Shown one piece after another: positions 8,762-19,000 of a stretch of DNA of 64,000 nucleotides. The stretch comes from M3007 sp965249785 (lineage in GTDB: Bacteria > Bacteroidota > Bacteroidia > Chitinophagales > Saprospiraceae). The DNA is taken from assembly GCA_965249785.1 (NCBI GenBank), contig CBDFMU010000026.1:124001-188000 (forward strand), read 5' to 3'. Position 1 is the first letter of the stretch. Every line of letters starts with the position of its first letter. The notes beneath the pieces are model-generated. The model was not told the origin of the DNA, did no database searches, and worked only from the letters and a program-made list of their open reading frames with translations. The translations under genes were made by a program, and so were the position numbers.

Positions 8762-8789
8762 GAAGTGAAACAAATTAATTTCTACGAAG

Positions 8790-8865
8790 ATGGAAATTAG
8801 CGGTATTCAGGAAATAGAGATTTTCCACATACTTGAAAAATCTAAGGATATTCAATGCCATCTTC
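8790..8865 (+). pseudogene. Second partial paralogue of the repeat protein
   Basis: ATG 8790 opens MEISGIQEIEIFHILEKSKD, a close match to the first 20 residues of the 7542 protein. After about 8850 the match breaks down. Just before it, QINFYEDGN repeats the C-terminal end of the nucleotidyltransferase, including the overlapping-gene geometry. So a second copy of the whole two-gene unit once lay here and only the junction survives. Confidence 0.65.
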
Positions 8866-8871
8866 TCCTCT

Positions 8872-9114
8872 TTAATGCCGGGCTTCATTCGGCTGATTTC
8901 TCTCGTTGATTCTCGTCGTTTCCACCCAATGCAAAAGTTTATTGAGCCAAACCTCGTCGGAACAGATAGGTGAGTTAGTAGGTTCGCTTCCCGATGCTGG
9001 ATAGTCCGTTACAGATTCAACTACGCTAACAGGAAGAAGATGTGTTTCTTTGGGTAACGAGGCGGGTAGAAGTTTTAAGACTTCAAAAGAAGGGATAATA
9101 AGATGATGGGACAT
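8872..9114 (-). CDS. Hypothetical protein, 80 residues
   Basis: An open frame starting at ATG 9114 (MSHHLIIPSFEVLKLLPASL). No family recognised and no signal peptide. It ends in a polar tail with several Asn and Arg residues. It lies in a patch of decayed genes and may be fortuitous; the only support is its length and an ordinary amino-acid composition. Confidence 0.25.
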   Translation of the reverse strand: MSHHLIIPSFEVLKLLPASLPKETHLLPVSVVESVTDYPASGSEPTNSPICSDEVWLNKLLHWVETTRINERNQPNEARH

Positions 9115-9202
9115 GATGAAATGAAGGCTTTGAAAAAGGGAGTAAACGAAAAATGAAGATTTTCTGTACGTTAGTACACACTGTCTACTTATAAAACGAT
9201 CA

Positions 9203-9232
9203 AGGCCCGCTGCACCTTTGTGCAGCGGGCCT
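9203..9232 (-). terminator. Strong hairpin terminator
   Basis: AGGCCCGCTGCAC and GTGCAGCGGGCCT pair almost perfectly around CTTT. It lies 44 bp behind the stop of the secreted protein gene at 9276 and would end that transcript. Confidence 0.7.
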
Positions 9233-9275
9233 CGCTATTATTTATCGGCAATATTCAATAGGTAATATTCAATTT

Positions 9276-9890
9276 TTAGTTTTCGGTGCTGACCATCGTT
9301 TGTGCGGTCACCGTTTCTACTTCCTGGGTAGGAGCCACTGTCCATTCTACTTGGTCAGGATTACCTTCCAAGAAAAGGTTGAAAGATTGAGTAGCCCGTT
9401 GAGCCAGGGTGTTGGTGTAGAGGCTCACGGTGGCTTTCATTTGTGCATCGATCATCACTGCGGTGACTTCGTTGGCGTTTACGCCAGCCACAAAGTGAGT
9501 GGAGATATAAGCACCTTGTTTGTCGAACAAGGAAATGCTGTATGTTTTGGTGCCTTTGCTGAAACCGCGAGCGATATTGTACAGCACAGCGTAGTATTGG
9601 TCGTTTTCAAATTTAGCGACTGGCTCTGGGTGCACTGGCATGCCGCTGAATTCTGCGCTGCGTTCCAGTTCTGGAAGGAATTCGTAGTATTCCCAGCCCA
9701 TGCGTGCTGCTTTTTCAGTGGCGGCGGTGCCAGTTACTTTTGCTTGCAGGCTTTGTGCGTCCAGCGAGTAAGGCAGCGATGCGGTTGGGAACTGAGCCAA
9801 GAAATCTTGGAAGGATGGTGTTTGTGCGTTCAGGTTCAAAGTGAAGAAGATCGCAATTGTAAGAGCCGGGATTAAGATGGAATTTTTCAT
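9276..9890 (-). CDS. Secreted protein of unknown function
   Basis: A 204-residue protein with a standard signal peptide (MKNSILIPALTIAIFFTLNL ending NAQ). The mature part is rich in beta-strand patterns (YYAVLYNIARGFSKGTKTYS, YISTHFVAGVNANEV) and has no Cys pairs or catalytic motif. I do not recognise the family. It is monocistronic, with its own terminator at 9203-9232. Probably periplasmic or surface exposed. Confidence 0.7.
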   Translation of the reverse strand: MKNSILIPALTIAIFFTLNLNAQTPSFQDFLAQFPTASLPYSLDAQSLQAKVTGTAATEKAARMGWEYYEFLPELERSAEFSGMPVHPEPVAKFENDQYYAVLYNIARGFSKGTKTYSISLFDKQGAYISTHFVAGVNANEVTAVMIDAQMKATVSLYTNTLAQRATQSFNLFLEGNPDQVEWTVAPTQEVETVTAQTMVSTEN

Positions 9891-10217
9891 TGTATGTATC
9901 GGTTATGGATTTGTTATTTCTTGTTTGATTGCTGCGGCGTGTTGTGCTTTCGTGCCGTTGTATAGAGTAATTCAAATCGCTTGCCAAAAATGATAGAACC
10001 GGAAGATTTTTTGAAAATTTTTTAAAAAAAGTGCATTTTAATCTTTTTAGGGTACCAAATTTTGGGCAAACGGTCGAAATTTCCAGAATACGGTAGGCAA
10101 GACATATACGGTTCAGGGAGGACGGGCGGTTTTCATGGTGAAGGATTTTGGAAAGGAATGCCAAAACCTACTTCCAGTATGAACGCGCGAGGCCAACTTT
10201 AACTAAACTTATACAGA

Positions 10218-10251
10218 AACGCCCATTGGCTCAGACGAACCAATGGGCGTT
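10218..10251 (-). terminator. Hairpin terminator of the ATP-grasp gene
   Basis: AACGCCCATTGG pairs perfectly with CCAATGGGCGTT (12-bp stem, 10-base loop). It lies 57 bp behind the ATP-grasp stop codon. The T-tract is weak. Confidence 0.6.
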
Positions 10252-10308
10252 ATGTCACTTGAAAGATTCTATAATCCTATGCTTTACAAATCAGGTTCTT
10301 TTAGCATA

Positions 10309-11343
10309 TTATTTCTTAGCACGGCTGGCCTTACCAATTTTTGCAGCGGGTGCTTCGGCAGTGATTGCTTCTTTGGCTCCCCCTGGAATAGTGGGTGCCT
10401 GGCCATTGACTGATCCTTGCACATAAGTACCCCAAGTCAGGTTATTGCCTCCCTCGCGGTTGCTGAGGGCTTTTTCGATAGCCATATTAGCGGCGTTTTC
10501 TACTACCCACTCGAAATTTTCTTCCCCGACCGAAGTAATCTCGGCATCGGGTGCTGGATTGCAGAAATCGATAGCATAAGGAATGCCATCGCGAATGGCG
10601 AACTCCACCGTGTTGAAATCATACCCCAAAGCGTGGTTGATACGCAACACCAGTTCATGCATCTGGTCGCGCAACTCTTTGGAAATCTTGTGATCAGCTA
10701 CATAGCGCAGATGGTGGGGATTGCGCGGTTCGTAATCCATGATGCGGACGTATTTGCCGCCCAGGCAGTAACAACGGAAGTAGGCATCGAAGTCAATGGC
10801 CTCCTGTAACATCATCACGAGCGTGTTCGTCTCATTGTAATCGCGGAAAAACTCTTCGTAGTTCTCTATTTTATACACACTCTTCCAGCCACCGCCGGAG
10901 TGGGGCTTCATAAACAGCGGAAAGCCACCCAGATATTCGAGCATCCGATCCCATTCGAGCGGGTATTTCAGGTTGCGGAAACTTTGGCCACTGGTATCAG
11001 GCGGCATTTCTTTGGATGGCAACAAAATCGTGCGTGGCACGGGTACCCCGATTTTCGTCGAAAGGCAATTATTAAAAAACTTTTCGTCTGCGCTCCACCA
11101 AAAGGGGTTGTTGAGCACGGCGGTACCGTTCATCGCGGCATTTTTCAAATAAGCCCGATAAAAAGGCACATCCTGGCTGATCCGATCAATAATAACGGCG
11201 TAGGGAGTTGGTTCGCCCTGCATCAGTTCGTCCACCAAAGTGGGTTCGGCGTGAATGCCTTTTACGTTTTTGGCATTGACCCGCGCTACAAAGGCCTCCG
11301 GGAAAGAGGATTCTTTGCCATGTAATATTCCGATTTTTTTCAT
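10309..11343 (-). CDS. ATP-grasp domain protein
   Basis: This 344-residue cytoplasmic protein resembles the RimK/glutathione-synthetase-like ATP-grasp group, which ligates a carboxylate to an amine using ATP. FPLFMKPHSGGGWKSVYKIE is the ATP-binding lysine and glycine loop. VMMLQEAIDFDAYFRCYCLG is the second nucleotide segment, and FNTVEFAIRDGIPYAIDFCN supplies the metal-binding Glu and Asn. The C-terminal tail (TAEAPAAKIGKASRAKK) is low complexity and basic. The substrate cannot be told from sequence. No amino-group carrier or peptide gene lies next to it. Confidence 0.8.
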   Translation of the reverse strand: MKKIGILHGKESSFPEAFVARVNAKNVKGIHAEPTLVDELMQGEPTPYAVIIDRISQDVPFYRAYLKNAAMNGTAVLNNPFWWSADEKFFNNCLSTKIGVPVPRTILLPSKEMPPDTSGQSFRNLKYPLEWDRMLEYLGGFPLFMKPHSGGGWKSVYKIENYEEFFRDYNETNTLVMMLQEAIDFDAYFRCYCLGGKYVRIMDYEPRNPHHLRYVADHKISKELRDQMHELVLRINHALGYDFNTVEFAIRDGIPYAIDFCNPAPDAEITSVGEENFEWVVENAANMAIEKALSNREGGNNLTWGTYVQGSVNGQAPTIPGGAKEAITAEAPAAKIGKASRAKK

Positions 11344-11486
11344 GCTGTTCCGAAGTTGAAAGATTTTGATTGGTTGGATTTGTCCAGATGTTGGCCTGTA
11401 TGGGCAAAACTACTCAAAAGGGCAAGCGTGGCAAGTATTCGGTAAAAAAATTGAAGGTGGAAAGCAGAAAGTTGGCCCGCACACTT

Positions 11487-11984
11487 TCAGTCATTATATA
11501 TAGGTGCAATTGTTATGATTTTCGGACGGCGCGAAATATCCCGGAGCAAAGTGTCCAATTGTACTTCCTGGCCCTCGTATTTGGCAAAAAGCTTGAGTAC
11601 GTGATGGCCTTCTTTGCGGAAAGTAAACCATAATTCCTTCTTGGTGAAGGTTTTGCGCACACCTTCCCCATAGTCCAGTTCGTACACGGCGCCCTGACCG
11701 AAATTTTCCATGACGACCTTATATGGGCGATCCTGTTCCGGCTTTTCATATTCGTGCAACAGATTGCCGGGAATACGCTGAATTTGCTTGGTGGCTTCCG
11801 GGTCGGCGGTTCCCTCTGCGCCTTTGGCTTGCACCAATGCGCGGTCTTCATTGCGTCCGCCGGGACTTTTTCGCGCAAATTGCAACACGCCCAAGCCTAT
11901 TGCCCCAACTAATACCAGCGCGATAAGTAACCAGGTTTCCCGGTTCTTTTTCTTTCCTCCACTGTCTTTTTTTAATTCTTCCAT
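11487..11984 (-). CDS. Single-pass membrane protein of unknown function
   Basis: I place the start at ATG 11984 (MEELKKDSGGKKKNRETWLL). A charged cytoplasmic stub precedes one transmembrane helix (LIALVLVGAIGLGVLQF), and the rest faces the periplasm. That domain has an Ig- or beta-sandwich-like rhythm (YKVVMENFGQGAVYELDYGE, FTFRKEGHHVLKLFAKYEGQ). Upstream ATG 12068 would add 28 residues without a plausible leader. No known family recognised; the polarity suggests an inner-membrane-anchored protein. Confidence 0.65.
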   Translation of the reverse strand: MEELKKDSGGKKKNRETWLLIALVLVGAIGLGVLQFARKSPGGRNEDRALVQAKGAEGTADPEATKQIQRIPGNLLHEYEKPEQDRPYKVVMENFGQGAVYELDYGEGVRKTFTKKELWFTFRKEGHHVLKLFAKYEGQEVQLDTLLRDISRRPKIITIAPIYND

Positions 11985-12183
11985 GGCTGAAAAATGAGTT
12001 TCAAATAGCAGGACGGAAATCTTTTCCGCTGAAATGGTGTTCCGCCGCAGAGTGTTTTGATAAAACAAACGATTTACTTCGTCTGCTCATACCGATTGCG
12101 AAGGTCAAAGGTAACACGAGGCAAAGAAAATCTCCTCAACAACGCTCCGCCTTTAAAAACTGGAAAGCCAAGCTGCTTCCACC

Positions 12184-12191
12184 TACCTTTG
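12184..12191 (+). promoter_or_regulatory. -7 box TACCTTTG directly in front of a start codon
   Basis: TACCTTTG fits TAnnTTTG and ends only 4 bp before the ATG of the radical SAM gene. Transcription would begin at or next to the start codon, giving a leaderless mRNA. No TTG box was found at the usual distance. Confidence 0.35.
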
Positions 12192-12195
12192 TACT

Positions 12196-13219
12196 ATGAA
12201 ATTTTATTTCCACGATACCCTGAATTTTGCAGCCAAACTTACGCCCCGGCGGGTGTGGAATTTTGCAAAAGTGCTGTCGTCATATCATCTAACCCGGTGG
12301 CTGGGCCGCCCGATACAGTGGGGCCTTCCCGTCACCATCAGCGTGGAACCTACCACCGCCTGCAACCTGCATTGTCCTGAATGCCCCTCTGGCTTGCGCG
12401 CCTTTACCCGCGAAACGGGCAATTTGAAAGAAGATTTCTTTCGCCGCACCGTGGATGAGTTGCACCGCGATTTGCTACACCTTATATTCTACTTCCAGGG
12501 CGAGCCATACATCAATCCGAAATTCCTGGATATGGTGAGTTATGCCCACGACGAAGGGTTTGTTCACTATTACCAGCACCAATGGTCACTTTTTAAACGA
12601 TAAAAATGCTCGTCGCACCGTGGAGTCTGGCCTTGACCGCATGATTATCTCCGTAGATGGCACGACGCAGGAAACTTACGCACAGTATCGCAAGGGCGGC
12701 AATCTGGATCATGTGTTGCAAGGTGCGCGCAATGTGGTGAAATGGAAAAAGCAACTGAAAAGTCGCCATCCGCACATCATTTTTCAGTTTCTGGTGGTGC
12801 GGCATAACGAACACCAGATTCCGGAAATCTATCGCCTGGCCAAAGAAATCGGTGTGGATGAAGTGCGTCTAAAAACCGCGCAAGTGTATGATTATGAACA
12901 TGGTAACGATCTCATTCCTTTGCAGGAACAGTATGCACGCTACCACAAAACGTCTGATGGCACCTGGAAAGTAAAGCATGAACTGGCCAATCACTGCTGG
13001 AAACTCTGGCATGCCTGCGTCATCACTTGGGATGGATTAGTCGTTCCCTGCTGCTTCGATAAGGACGCGCAACATCGGCTGGGCGATTTGAAAAAAGCCA
13101 CTTTCCGCAATCTCTGGCAGGGGCCGGACTACCAGCAGTTTCGTGGCGCTATTTTGAAGGGCCGCAGTGAAATAGATATTTGTAATAATTGCACGGAGGG
13201 ATGTTCGGTGTGGGCGTAG
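12196..13219 (+). CDS. Radical SAM/SPASM protein, +1 frameshift
   Basis: The first frame carries the radical SAM cluster motif CNLHCPEC (Cys56, Cys60, Cys63) and FQGEPYINPKFLDMVSYAHDE. After GFV near 12562 the sequence moves to the next frame as TITSTNGHFLNDKNARRTVE. It ends in a SPASM domain (CWKLWHACVITWDGLVVPCC, then CNNCTEGC) that binds auxiliary iron-sulfur clusters. The span is 3n+1, so one extra base explains the break; corrected length is about 340 residues. Family members modify peptides or cofactors; no precursor peptide gene is visible nearby. Probably a sequence error, because both halves are otherwise well conserved. Confidence 0.8.
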
Positions 13220-13242
13220 AGCCCAACCCTGTTGGGGCTTTT
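13220..13242 (+). terminator. Terminator of the radical SAM gene
   Basis: AGCCCAAC and GTTGGGGCT pair around CCT and are followed by TTTT. It starts within one base of the stop codon. Confidence 0.65.
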
Positions 13243-13249
13243 AAATAAG

Positions 13250-13282
13250 ACATCCCGTAAGGCAGTACGCCCTACGGGATGT
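13250..13282 (-). terminator. Hairpin between convergent genes
   Basis: ACATCCCGTA and TACGGGATGT form a perfect 10-bp stem. It lies 24 bp behind the stop of the EF-G-like gene and probably ends its transcript. Confidence 0.55.
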
Positions 13283-13305
13283 TGCAATAATATAGTGGTG
13301 TCTCT

Positions 13306-15447
13306 TCAATGTTCCGCATGCAGAGCCGCCTGCTCCCTCTGATAATCTTCGGTCAATTTCTTCTGAATATCGCTCGGCACCGCCCCGTATTCCGCAAAAG
13401 CGATGGAAAACTTGGCCTTACCCTGTGTCAGCGAACGCAAAGCCGACGAGTATTTATGCAACTCTTTCAACGGCACCCGCGCTTTGATCACCTGATAATG
13501 TCCATCGGCATCCATGCCCATAATGATGGCGCGACGAGTTTGCAAATCGCCCATCACCGCGCCCATTACATCGGCCTCGCACATGACTTCCAGATCGTAT
13601 AGCGGTTCGAGCAGTTGCGGCCCGGCCTTGTGGAAAGCCTCTTTGAAAGCAATGGTGGAGGCAATTTGGAAGGCCATATCGTTAGAATCCACATCGTGCA
13701 TCTTGCCATCGTACACACTGATACGAATATCGCGGCAGTAGGAACCAGTGCCGGGACCTTCCTCCATTTTGGCCATAATGCCTTTTTTAATGGCATTAAT
13801 AAAGCGACTGTCGATCACACCGCCGACAATGGCCCAGACGAAGGAGAATTTTCCGCCCCATTTTAAATCTTCCACCTCAATATTTTTGGCATTCAGTCCA
13901 TGCGGCGCGGGCATACCATCATAATATGGTTCGAGACGAATATGGACTTCGGCGAATTGTCCAGCACCACCCGATTGTTTTTTATGCCGATAATCCTGGT
14001 TGACCTCCTTGGTGACGCTTTCCCGATACGGAATACGCGGCTCGATGAAATTTAGTTGAATGCCAAAATTTTGCTCCGCCTTGTAGCGCACGATGTCGAG
14101 GTGCATTTCGCCTTGGCCTTGCACGATGGTTTGTTTGAGTTCCATGCTTTGCTCCACGAGCAGCGTCGGGTCTTCTTCTTGAATGGAGTGCAGCGCATGG
14201 GCCATTTTTTCCACCTCGGCTTTGCTGGGCGGCATGACGGCCATACGGATGCGCGGCGGGGGAAAGTGGATGCGCTCAATGCGTAAATCAGAGCCTTTGG
14301 GATTGAGGGTTTGGTTGGTATGCGAGCCTTTGAGTTTTACCGTGCAGCCAATGTCGCCAGCGCGGAGTTCCTGGACGATGTCGCGGTTTTTGCCTTCACT
14401 TTCAAAGAGTTGTGAGAAACGTTCGACGTTGCCATTGTCGGCATTGGTGAGTTCGTCGCCGGTTTTTAATACGCCGGAATACACTTTGAAATAGGAGATG
14501 TTGCCGACTTTGGGTTCATTTACGGTTTTAAAAATAAATACGCAGGGGCGGGCCGAGGAATCGCAGGGTTTGGAGCCTCCTCCTTCCAGCGTGGCAGCGG
14601 GACGATCAGCGGGACTCGGACAAATATCGTGGATGAAACCCATGATGCGTCCGCTGCCCATATCCTGCGTGGCGGATACACAAAACAGCGGGTAAAACTG
14701 CCGGTGCGCCAAGCCAATACTCAGCCCTTTGGCGAGTTCTTCTTCGTCGAGATTACCTTCGGAAAAATATTTCTCCATCAGCGCATCATCGTTTTCCGCA
14801 GCAGCTTCTACGAGCGCGTTATGCATTTCGTTGGCGCGAGACTGATGTTCGGCGGGAATATCTTTTTTCTCCGGCTTGCCACCTGCGGCCGGAAATACAT
14901 ACATCACCATCCGCAAAGCATCCACAATGGCATTAAAGCCCGTTCCCGCATTGACCGGAAATTGAAAAGGCAGCACCCGACTGCCAAAACGGTTCCGGGC
15001 TTGATCCAAAGTCATTTCAAAATCCGCCTTTTCATGGTCTAAATGATTGACAATGAATAAGGCGGGCGTCTCAAATTTTTCAATATATTCCCACAGCAGT
15101 TCGGTACCTACTTCCACGCCGCTCTTGGCATTGAGCATCACCAGCGCGGTATCGGCCACCTTTAAAGCAGTGACGACCTCGCCGGAAAAATCGTCCAGTC
15201 CCGGGGTATCGAGGATATTGATTTTAGTGTCTTTCCAGGAGCAATGGAGCACGGAAGCGAAGAGCGAGTGGCCACGTTGCTGTTCGAGTAGCGCGTAATC
15301 GCTCTGGGTGTTGCGATCACCAACCGTACCACGGCGGGTGATGGCTTTGGCTTCGTAGAGCATGGTCTCGGCAAGGGTGGTTTTGCCGGATCCGGAGTGT
15401 CCAACCAGGACGACATTCCTGATTTTACCTGTTTCGTAGGCTGCCAT
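13306..15447 (-). CDS. Elongation factor G-like translational GTPase
   Basis: A 713-residue EF-G homologue of the second, non-essential type. From ATG 15447 it begins MAAYETGKIRNVVLVGHSGS, with P-loop GHSGSGKTT at 16-24, switch II NILDTPGLDDF and a G4 motif NHLD instead of the usual NKxD. Domains II-V follow (FKTVNEPKVGNISYFKVYSG; GQGEMHLDIVRYKAEQNFGI; IMAKMEEGPGTGSYCRDI; YDLEVMCEADVMGAVMGDL). Unlike true FusA it is far from the rpsL-rpsG operon. Such paralogues work in ribosome recycling or specialised translation; which applies here is unknown. The upstream ATG at 15489 adds 14 unlikely residues. Confidence 0.88.
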   Translation of the reverse strand: MAAYETGKIRNVVLVGHSGSGKTTLAETMLYEAKAITRRGTVGDRNTQSDYALLEQQRGHSLFASVLHCSWKDTKINILDTPGLDDFSGEVVTALKVADTALVMLNAKSGVEVGTELLWEYIEKFETPALFIVNHLDHEKADFEMTLDQARNRFGSRVLPFQFPVNAGTGFNAIVDALRMVMYVFPAAGGKPEKKDIPAEHQSRANEMHNALVEAAAENDDALMEKYFSEGNLDEEELAKGLSIGLAHRQFYPLFCVSATQDMGSGRIMGFIHDICPSPADRPAATLEGGGSKPCDSSARPCVFIFKTVNEPKVGNISYFKVYSGVLKTGDELTNADNGNVERFSQLFESEGKNRDIVQELRAGDIGCTVKLKGSHTNQTLNPKGSDLRIERIHFPPPRIRMAVMPPSKAEVEKMAHALHSIQEEDPTLLVEQSMELKQTIVQGQGEMHLDIVRYKAEQNFGIQLNFIEPRIPYRESVTKEVNQDYRHKKQSGGAGQFAEVHIRLEPYYDGMPAPHGLNAKNIEVEDLKWGGKFSFVWAIVGGVIDSRFINAIKKGIMAKMEEGPGTGSYCRDIRISVYDGKMHDVDSNDMAFQIASTIAFKEAFHKAGPQLLEPLYDLEVMCEADVMGAVMGDLQTRRAIIMGMDADGHYQVIKARVPLKELHKYSSALRSLTQGKAKFSIAFAEYGAVPSDIQKKLTEDYQREQAALHAEH

Positions 15448-15489
15448 GGGCAAAAAATTGGATTTGGTGAACGGATCGCCAGAAGGCAA

Positions 15490-16067
15490 AGAGGTGGGTA
15501 GAAAGAGGCAGGTCTCAAAAGGTTGATAAAGTGGATAAATGTTTATTAGAGTTGATAGTCACAATTGCCAAATCATTGATTTATAGCATTTTACTTTTTA
15601 TCAACTTTTATAAACCTTCATAAACCATTATTAACTGCACTTATGAGACGGCTTCTCCTACTTTTACTTTCCCTTCTGGCTTTGGTGTGAACGGGCAGAA
15701 AGCATGATGCTGAAATTTTGTTTGGTGAACAACGCTGCTTTGGGCGGTTAATGTAGGTCAGTTTGGGAAATGGAAGAAATAAATGTGGATTTTTTTTATG
15801 AAGTGGCCTAATAAAAAGTAATTAAAAAACAAGATTTTCGCTGAATTAGCGGAAATCAACGAGGCCTAGTGGTCATTTTTAAAAATGACCACCAATTTGT
15901 CGTGATTGTTATGCGCAAAATAAAACAGTGAATTTTAATCTGGTAGAATCATTGTACAGCGTCCACTAAGTAGATTAGGAAATTTAAAACAATATATTTG
16001 CATTTACGCTCTCCTAGTCAGTTCTGTTTTTACAATTAACCAATACCTTTTCTCAAAGATCTTAATT
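15490..16067. other. 578-bp gap: signal-peptide remnant and a perfect palindrome
   Basis: No complete gene seen. At 15642-15689 an ATG opens MRRLLLLLLSLLALV and meets TGA, which looks like the leader of a lost secreted protein. At 15869-15892 lies a loop-less 24-bp palindrome, GTGGTCATTTTT and its exact complement. The last 75 bp carry the promoter region of the large T9SS gene. Confidence 0.5.
15993..16000 (+). promoter_or_regulatory. -7 box TATATTTG before the propeller gene
   Basis: TATATTTG matches the Bacteroidota -7 consensus 67 bp before ATG 16068. The -33 element is not clear. Confidence 0.35.
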
Positions 16068-19000
16068 ATGAAGCCCAATTACTTTCCTTCCCGCCGGGTT
16101 GCAGCACTCTTTGCTGCTTGTTTTTTCACTTTTCATCTCGCTCATGCCCAGCAAAAATGGGCCAACTATACTTACGCGGCCTTTTTTGGAAATCTTGCTT
16201 TTGAGGGCGATGAAGTGTGGGTCGCAACTCAAGGTGGCCTGGTTCGGACAAATCGTATATCTGGAGCCAAACAAGTGTATTTGCCCACTAATTCGGGCAT
16301 GAAAGGTTCCTCCGTGTGGGACGTACTTGTGGATACGAGTGGGGTAAAGTGGATTGGTTCGGAGGAAGGTGGCCTGCTCCGCTATGACGGCGTTAACTGG
16401 CAGCAATATCAGTACATCAATACCGGCGATACACTGATTTATGTAACTGATCTACATCAGGATACAAGGGGGCGGCTGTGGTTCACCTCTCAAGTAAATG
16501 GCACCTGTCATGGTTGTAATAAGCTGTTTTATATGGAAAATGGTCAATTCCATCGGGTGCCGAATATGACCGGTGTTGACACCGACCCTTACTTCAGGTA
16601 TCTGGCTCCCGACAACGATGGAAATATGTGGGCAGCCACCGGCACCACCATTGCTAAAATACAGAGCGATACCTCTTTTATGTTCTATAATTTAACAGAT
16701 ATACCGCTGCAAATAAACGGAGAGATTATCGGAATGGGTTTTGATCGGGTTCGTAGTCAAATTTACGTAACAATCGGTGAGCGGCTAATCCGTTTCGACG
16801 GATTGCAATGGGAAGAAGTAATAGTCCCCCCAAATATATTACTTGGCTATGGCCGGTCTTTTCAAAACGATCCGGCGGGTAACTTTTGGATACATATAGA
16901 GAATATCACTTTTTATAAAAACTTGATAACCCGCTATGATGGCACTAACTGGACCCAGTATGAACTTAGCGATCTGGGATTGGCGGGCAACTATTTTAGT
17001 GCTGTCCATTTCGACGAGCAGGGCCACATGTGGATAAGTACTTTTGAAGAAGGCCAAAAATTGGTTGAAAAACAGGACACTGGCTGGAAAGCGCATGATA
17101 TTGAAATATTTCCCATTGGAACCAATTATTACAATCGGGCGGCATTCGATAAATCGGGCCATGCCTGGTTGATGGGAGATAATGGACTAATGGAATTTGA
17201 CGGATTTACCTGGACGCTGCATCCTCCCACCGAATTCGGGGCTAATCCTCTTGCCGCAATGAGATTCTCCAGTATTGCTTTTGATACTATCAGCGGCACC
17301 TTGTGGGCCGGACTAACGAGTGATGATTACGATCCCATGCTGATAAAATACGACGGCGTCCATACTACTGTTTATCCGCTTGCTGGCTATAGTCATCGCG
17401 TAACTAAAATTATTCCGGTGGCAGATGGAAAAATCTGGGTATCCACCAACGCCGGGGCAGGACTCTTTGATGGTAATCAATGGATCTGGTACAACCAAAC
17501 CAATACACCATTTGCCAGCAATTATATCAACGACATAGTAATAGACCCTAGTGGCCGCCCCTGGGCAAGTGTGTATCCGAATCAGGTATTTCGCTTCAAT
17601 GGTACGCAGTGGATACTGGTACCCACCCTGCTGGGAAGTTACAGTTGGCTGTTTTGTGATCGGTCCGGGTACATCTGGACGGGTACTGGAGGTGGACTGG
17701 CACGCTATGACGGGACTAACTGGTCACTCATACCCACTCCGTCAGGGTCGGGGCCATTCCCTGCGGGATATCAACTCGTCCAAGATTTTGATCTCAGTTA
17801 TTGGGTGTACGCTAACAATAAAATATGGCATTGGGACGGTGCGGATGACTGGCAGCCTTTCGATCTTTCCAATGCTCCGCTTACCAGCGGATATTATCCA
17901 AGTAAAATCAGTATTGATCCTTTTGGGAATAAGTGGTTTTTGGCTGCCTGGGGCCTGAATGTTTACAACGCTGCGGGTATTTCCAATCAATTTATCAATG
18001 CTAAATCTACGGCGCGCGGCACCATCTTTTTTGATGCCAACCAAGACGGAACACAGGCAGCTTCCGGCGAGCCCGGCCTTCCCAATCGCCAAGTACTGAT
18101 GCTTCCAGATAGCCTTTGGTCGTTCAGTGTGTCGCAAGGACTATATACATTTTTCCCGGAACCGGGAGCACATCAGATTCAATATGTACCTGTTCCTGGC
18201 TTTCTATTGACTTCTGATTCCGCTCAATATCATCTTCCATCTGTCTCGACTGACCAGTCTGGCTTTGATTTCGGTATTTGGACGCCTAATCCGCCCGCCA
18301 GACTGAGCCTTGACTTACAAGCAGGCGTATTGCGATGTGGCTGGCCAAACCAGCTCTGGATCAACTTGAGCAATCAGGGATTTGCCGATGCGGCTGGAAA
18401 TATCACTTTGACTTACGATCCGGCACTCACTTTCGAGTCTGCTACACCTCCACCAACTTCCACCAACGGTAATATACTCAGTTGGACCTACGATCAATTG
18501 GCTTTTGGCGACATCAGAGCAATCAGAGTCGCTTTTGAACCAATTGAAATCGAGCTTTTTGGCGACACACTTTATCATCAGGTAGTCGCTACGCAGAATG
18601 GGAACAGTCATGTTTTATACGATACCATATCTACGGTGGTGCTCTGTAGTTATGATCCAAATGATAAATTAGTGCGGCCCACGGGTCCCTCATCTGGGGT
18701 GCTTTCCCTGTTCAGTGATCCACTGGAATATACGGTGCGTTTTCAAAATACGGGTAACGATACCGCTTTTACCGTGGTCGTACGCGATACTTTGGATGCT
18801 GATCTGGACCTATCTACTTTGGAAATCGTCAGTAGCAGCCATCCGGTCAGAGTACAGATTACCTCGGATCGGGTCGCTACCTTTATTTTTGACAGCATTA
18901 ATTTGCTGTGGGAAACCAAGGATATATTAGGCAGCCAAGGTTACATTTCCTACCAGATCAAATCCCGCGAGGGTTTGCCGACTGGTACTACAGTGCGTAA

